Assembly (NCBI RefSeq): GCF_000006405.1
Contig: NW_003206847.1
Location: 525,767-589,766 of the forward strand
Reading direction: 5' to 3'
Length of the DNA: 64,000 nucleotides
Source: Perkinsus marinus ATCC 50983
Lineage: Eukaryota > Perkinsozoa > Perkinsida > Perkinsidae
The position numbers and the translations under genes are program-made. Each line of letters opens with the position of its first letter. The first letter of the stretch is position 1. Below, piece by piece: positions 61,024 through 64,000 of this stretch. The notes beneath the pieces are model-generated. The model made no database searches. It had not been told where the DNA came from and was given only the letters and a program-made list of their open reading frames with translations.

Positions 61024-62976
61024 ATGATCATTACTATTGGGCTCGATATCTACTTCAACGACGGGGAATATTCAGGCGCTCACATATCGGCGTGCTGGTC
61101 TCCATCCCCCCATGATAGAATGGACTACAAATACAGCTATCCCGGGATATTTCCAGTTCGTACACCGCAAGGTCATCGCGCCCAACGGATGTCACTAACT
61201 GATAACGAGGTATACCAGCTGGTTCACGAGGTGATAGTGCCATATCACTCGCAGCTTTCGGCGCTCTGTTTCATGTAGACATTTGGCTTCATAGTCAGTA
61301 CAAGTTGTTGTGTGATGGGTTGATGGGGGACGTACTGCTGGCTACTAGGCCTTGTTGTACTTCATATCACATGAGCGAGAGCCCCACAGCTCTGGACCAG
61401 GCCTGGGACTCTCTCATACTTGTGGCCACCCTATACGTGGACAACCCCCATTCATTCTTACTCGAGATCTACAAAACCTTCGCCGATCACTTGAAGGATG
61501 GTTGTTGGTCATCTCGGCAAAATCGGGTGTTCGAATATGTAAGTTCTTTGTGTCACAAAGTTTGTGAACGCGGCTCGAAAAGTACCACATTTTCGTTCGC
61601 TGCCTCTTCTGTTCGAGACTGTTTTCCTATCTGTGATGGTCTCGTTCCACTGTGATGTGCTATTAATCGAATTACACAGTCAGTCTAATGAGCCTTGTCG
61701 CTTCGGTAAACTTGGAGGGTGCTTGATCGCTTGCTTGCAAGACTGACAGAGTCCCTGCAGATTTCTCAAGGCTTCACCGTCATGCACGATCGATATGATA
61801 CTGGTGGAGATCGGCGGCAGCGAACACAAATAGTGGAGGATCTTCTATATGACCTTGCTCTTGTGAATACCGGCATGAGGTGAGTAGATCCTTCGCTTGC
61901 ATTTTGTCACGCTGACCCACAGAGAGAAGGAACAAGCTAAGAGGAGAAGGAAACGAGCGGTGGCACGAGCAGAACAGGGGCAAGAAACTAGCCAGGCGTC
62001 TGACGCATATCGAGAGTAGCGGCCAGTCCTGCGATTGCGAGATGTGTTGTGTCATACTCCTGTTTTTGTAGTATCCATCGAAGGCACCCCTTGCTGCATG
62101 GGCCCAGTACTGGTCGCAAGGTGTCTGCTTCCTTTGATAGTGATGATGATGATGAGGAGGAAGCAGCGGGGGAAGGAGAGGGCACGGAAGAGACAGACGA
62201 TAGTGATGATCAGAGACACCACAGCAGACTTACTTCTCCCGCTCCGAGAGAATCTAACCATGAAGCTGCTCGATTCAGAGAACCAGAGACAGCTGCTCTA
62301 GGTGAGTGAGTGAAGGGAGGTTGGCCCTGGACTATGCGACATGCATCATACAAGTCTTAATGCGGATTTGAGATCTTGCATCCTCATCAGTATGAGCCTC
62401 ATGCTGTGGTTATGCTCGCTCGGATCGGTCATTTCATACATAACGATCCGCTGTCTCTCGTTGGCCTTGCTGAGTTCGATATCTGATTTCTCTAGGCGCT
62501 CCTGGTCGAGATCACGGGCCTTGTGATGAGCGCGGGGTAGGCTCATTTACGATTGATTTATCGAGACGTCGTCTTCAGACAGCATCGCGGGAGGCAGACG
62601 CTACACCGGGAGAGCTCAGAAATATGCCTGACTGGATGCCAACACCTCAACATCAGATCAAATGGACGGTAGGCAGGAAGATAATGCCCCAAATCATCAG
62701 AGAACGAGTCTAAATATGGTGTTCAGGAGGAGGAACAAGAATCTTTGGAGCGAGGGATGAAAAAGTATGCAGGATATCGGAAACGGTGGCAGTTGATGCT
62801 CGCGGATCCTGAGTTGAAGTAGGACCTTGGGAACCTTCTCGTGAATTTGAGCATTCGCCTATGATATTGTGTGGAGTGGTCGACTTTATCGTAGGTTTGC
62901 ACCGCATCGAACGAAGGAGCAATTACGAGATCGACATAGACGCGAGGAGAAGCGCAAGGAATTGCACTCGGAATGA
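61024..62976 (+). CDS. Telomere-repeat-factor-like protein with C-terminal Myb domain
   Basis: Spliced exons end in a Myb/SANT domain: MPDWMPTPQHQIKWT joined to EEEQESLERGMKKYAGYRKR, WQLMLADPELK, then, after an intron ending at 62891, FAPHRTKEQLRDRHRREEKR and stop at 62976. This matches the KWT-EEE--L--G--KYG...W--IL.....F--RT---LKDKWR pattern of TRF/TBP-type telomeric Myb proteins, with H for the final W. Upstream exons encode a helical region (ALDQAWDSLILVATLYVDNP, LLEIYKTFADHLKDGCWSS), a basic coiled coil (REKEQAKRRRKRAVARAEQG) and an acidic linker (SFDSDDDDEEEAAGEGEGTE). The start at 61024 and the exons between 62308 and 62590 are not settled. Pol I/III regulators with similar Myb domains are alternatives. 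Confidence 0.6.
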
Positions 62977-63683
62977 TGCTGTCGATGAATCCTTTGCAAG
63001 AATTTTCCCTCCCATGCCTGTAAACAGAAAGCTGCCTTTCTTGAACATCACAAGTACCCTGACTGAATCTGCTGCTTCGAGTTCCGCGTGCGGTTTGGAG
63101 AAACTTTCTTTCTGGTGTGGAGTAATGAGCTTGATCATGCTGATTTTGGTCCCATTGGTGTGGGCCAAGCGGACAAGTTGGTCCATAAAGTTGTAAGGGG
63201 TGATATAATATCACTGATATTTGCTCGGAAAATGTGTACAGGAGTATTCCATAATTTTGATGCTCTGGCTGCGTTTCTTCATCTTGCGGTGGCATGTTTG
63301 GATACGCAACCAAAGCGCTAATTCTCCGGATGCGACCATCTGCTGAGGTGAGAAGCGTGAGTGATCCCTATGCGCCTCCCAGGGATTTTCATGTGGAGCA
63401 ATGGTTACAGATTGTCACTGACAGGTTGTTAGTGACTGGGATGATACACATTGGTTGAATCATCAAGGTGTGGCCTTGGGTGAGGACCCCTCACTGAGGG
63501 GGGCTTGGCGGGTCGGCAGTGCCTGCGCGTCAGCGCATGCCTACTAAGCCCGTGGCTGCAGGGTCGAGCGCGCGTATATATTATTCGGATATAGAATTCC
63601 TATATCTGCGGGATTGAGCCTTTCGACGGGATCACCAGCGCGCTTCAAACCTTCTAGTGCCGCCTCATCATTTCTCTCATGCT
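62977..63683. other. Unresolved stretch
   Basis: Competing frames on both strands. Plus strand: VNRKLPFLNITSTL and FWCGVMSLIMLILVPLVW, a hydrophobic run. Minus strand: FKKGSFLFTGMGGKILAKDS. A plausible plus-strand intron GTAAGG...TACAG spans 63195-63240. No family recognised. A small palindrome GATATAG/CTATATC is at 63591-63609. Confidence 0.3.
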
Positions 63684-64000
63684 TCAGCAGTGCTGAATCA
63701 GCACAACGCGCTTGATCCTCTCAGCAGTTTCCTCGCCCCCCACAATGATGGTGCGGACAAAGCGAGACCTCTCTGACTTGGTGAGAATGCAATCCAATCC
63801 TGCAACTTTTTTTACCTCAAAGGCACGCGCAAGATCCTCAGGATGCGCTTGATAGAGTGCTGCTGCTAGGTCCCTGATCAGCTGTCGTCTCCTGGGATGT
63901 TGTGCGTTTACCAGTCGCAATAGTCTCACCAACAAATGGAGTCCATCTAGAGACACTTTTCGGAAGCGCGTACGCCATGTACCAGCAGTGAATTTCCCAA
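63684..64000 (-). CDS. Partial protein running off the window
   Basis: The minus-strand frame is open from the window edge through FTAGTWRTRFRKVSLDGLHL, LVRLLRLVNAQHPRRRQLIR, DLAAALYQAHPEDLARAFEV, then LTKSERSRFVRTIIVGGEET, and stops at 63684. Arg/Leu-rich and helical. Only the C-terminal 105 or so residues are visible. No family recognised. Confidence 0.5.
   Translation of the reverse strand, partial: GKFTAGTWRTRFRKVSLDGLHLLVRLLRLVNAQHPRRRQLIRDLAAALYQAHPEDLARAFEVKKVAGLDCILTKSERSRFVRTIIVGGEETAERIKRVVLIQHC

Noticed and set aside
1-64000. CRISPR arrays, rRNA genes, bacterial operons
   Set aside because: No regularly spaced direct repeats, no rRNA-like sequence, and genes are split by introns.

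Overview
This window is nuclear DNA of a protist eukaryote, most likely an alveolate close to Perkinsus. The lineage is an inference. It rests on very intron-rich genes with tiny GT-AG introns (mostly 40-60 nt), dense packing on both strands, genes for a motile cilium (DNAAF1, an inner-arm dynein intermediate chain), a protist-type gene set and abundant retroelements. It is not bacterial: nearly every recognisable protein is split into short exons, so single open frames are usually fragments. Gene spans below run from start to stop codon including introns; I give them only where the spliced reading frame joins to a known family or is internally coherent.

Layout. 0-2.9 kb: two minus-strand frames, one resembling a retroelement Gag. 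4.6-7 kb: Na+/H+ exchanger (+). 7.7-11.4 kb (-): trimethylguanosine synthase preceded by a gene with an Rxt3-like motif, possibly one gene. 12.9 kb: tRNA-Leu(CAG). 13.4-25.1 kb: minus-strand run with PSMG2, two tandem sphingomyelin-synthase-like genes, AK6 and WDR82. 25.17-36.30 kb: nested transposons, made of a BEL/Pao-like LTR element with three 276-bp LTRs, a complete LINE inside one LTR, and a hAT-like element inside the reverse transcriptase. 36.7-37.7 kb: PEX11-like gene (+). 39.3-52 kb: mostly minus strand, with a DNAI3-like dynein chain, a TTC39/IML2-like TPR protein, a nucleotide-sugar transporter and DNAAF1, plus one miniature transposon. 54-56.6 kb: equilibrative nucleoside transporter (+). 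57.4-59.1 kb: RS-rich protein with three C2H2 fingers. 61-63 kb: protein ending in a telomere-factor-type Myb domain. 64 kb: a truncated minus-strand frame.

The most unusual signal is in the introns. At least seven short introns in unrelated genes carry a tRNA 3'-half-like core (T-arm GGTTCRATCCCCGG, then an acceptor-like strand and a T-run), in either orientation. A second family of about 130-180 bp repeats with weak terminal inverted repeats occurs four times, at least twice inside introns. Both look like mobile or intron-forming sequences. No CRISPR array, rRNA or operon-like structure was seen.
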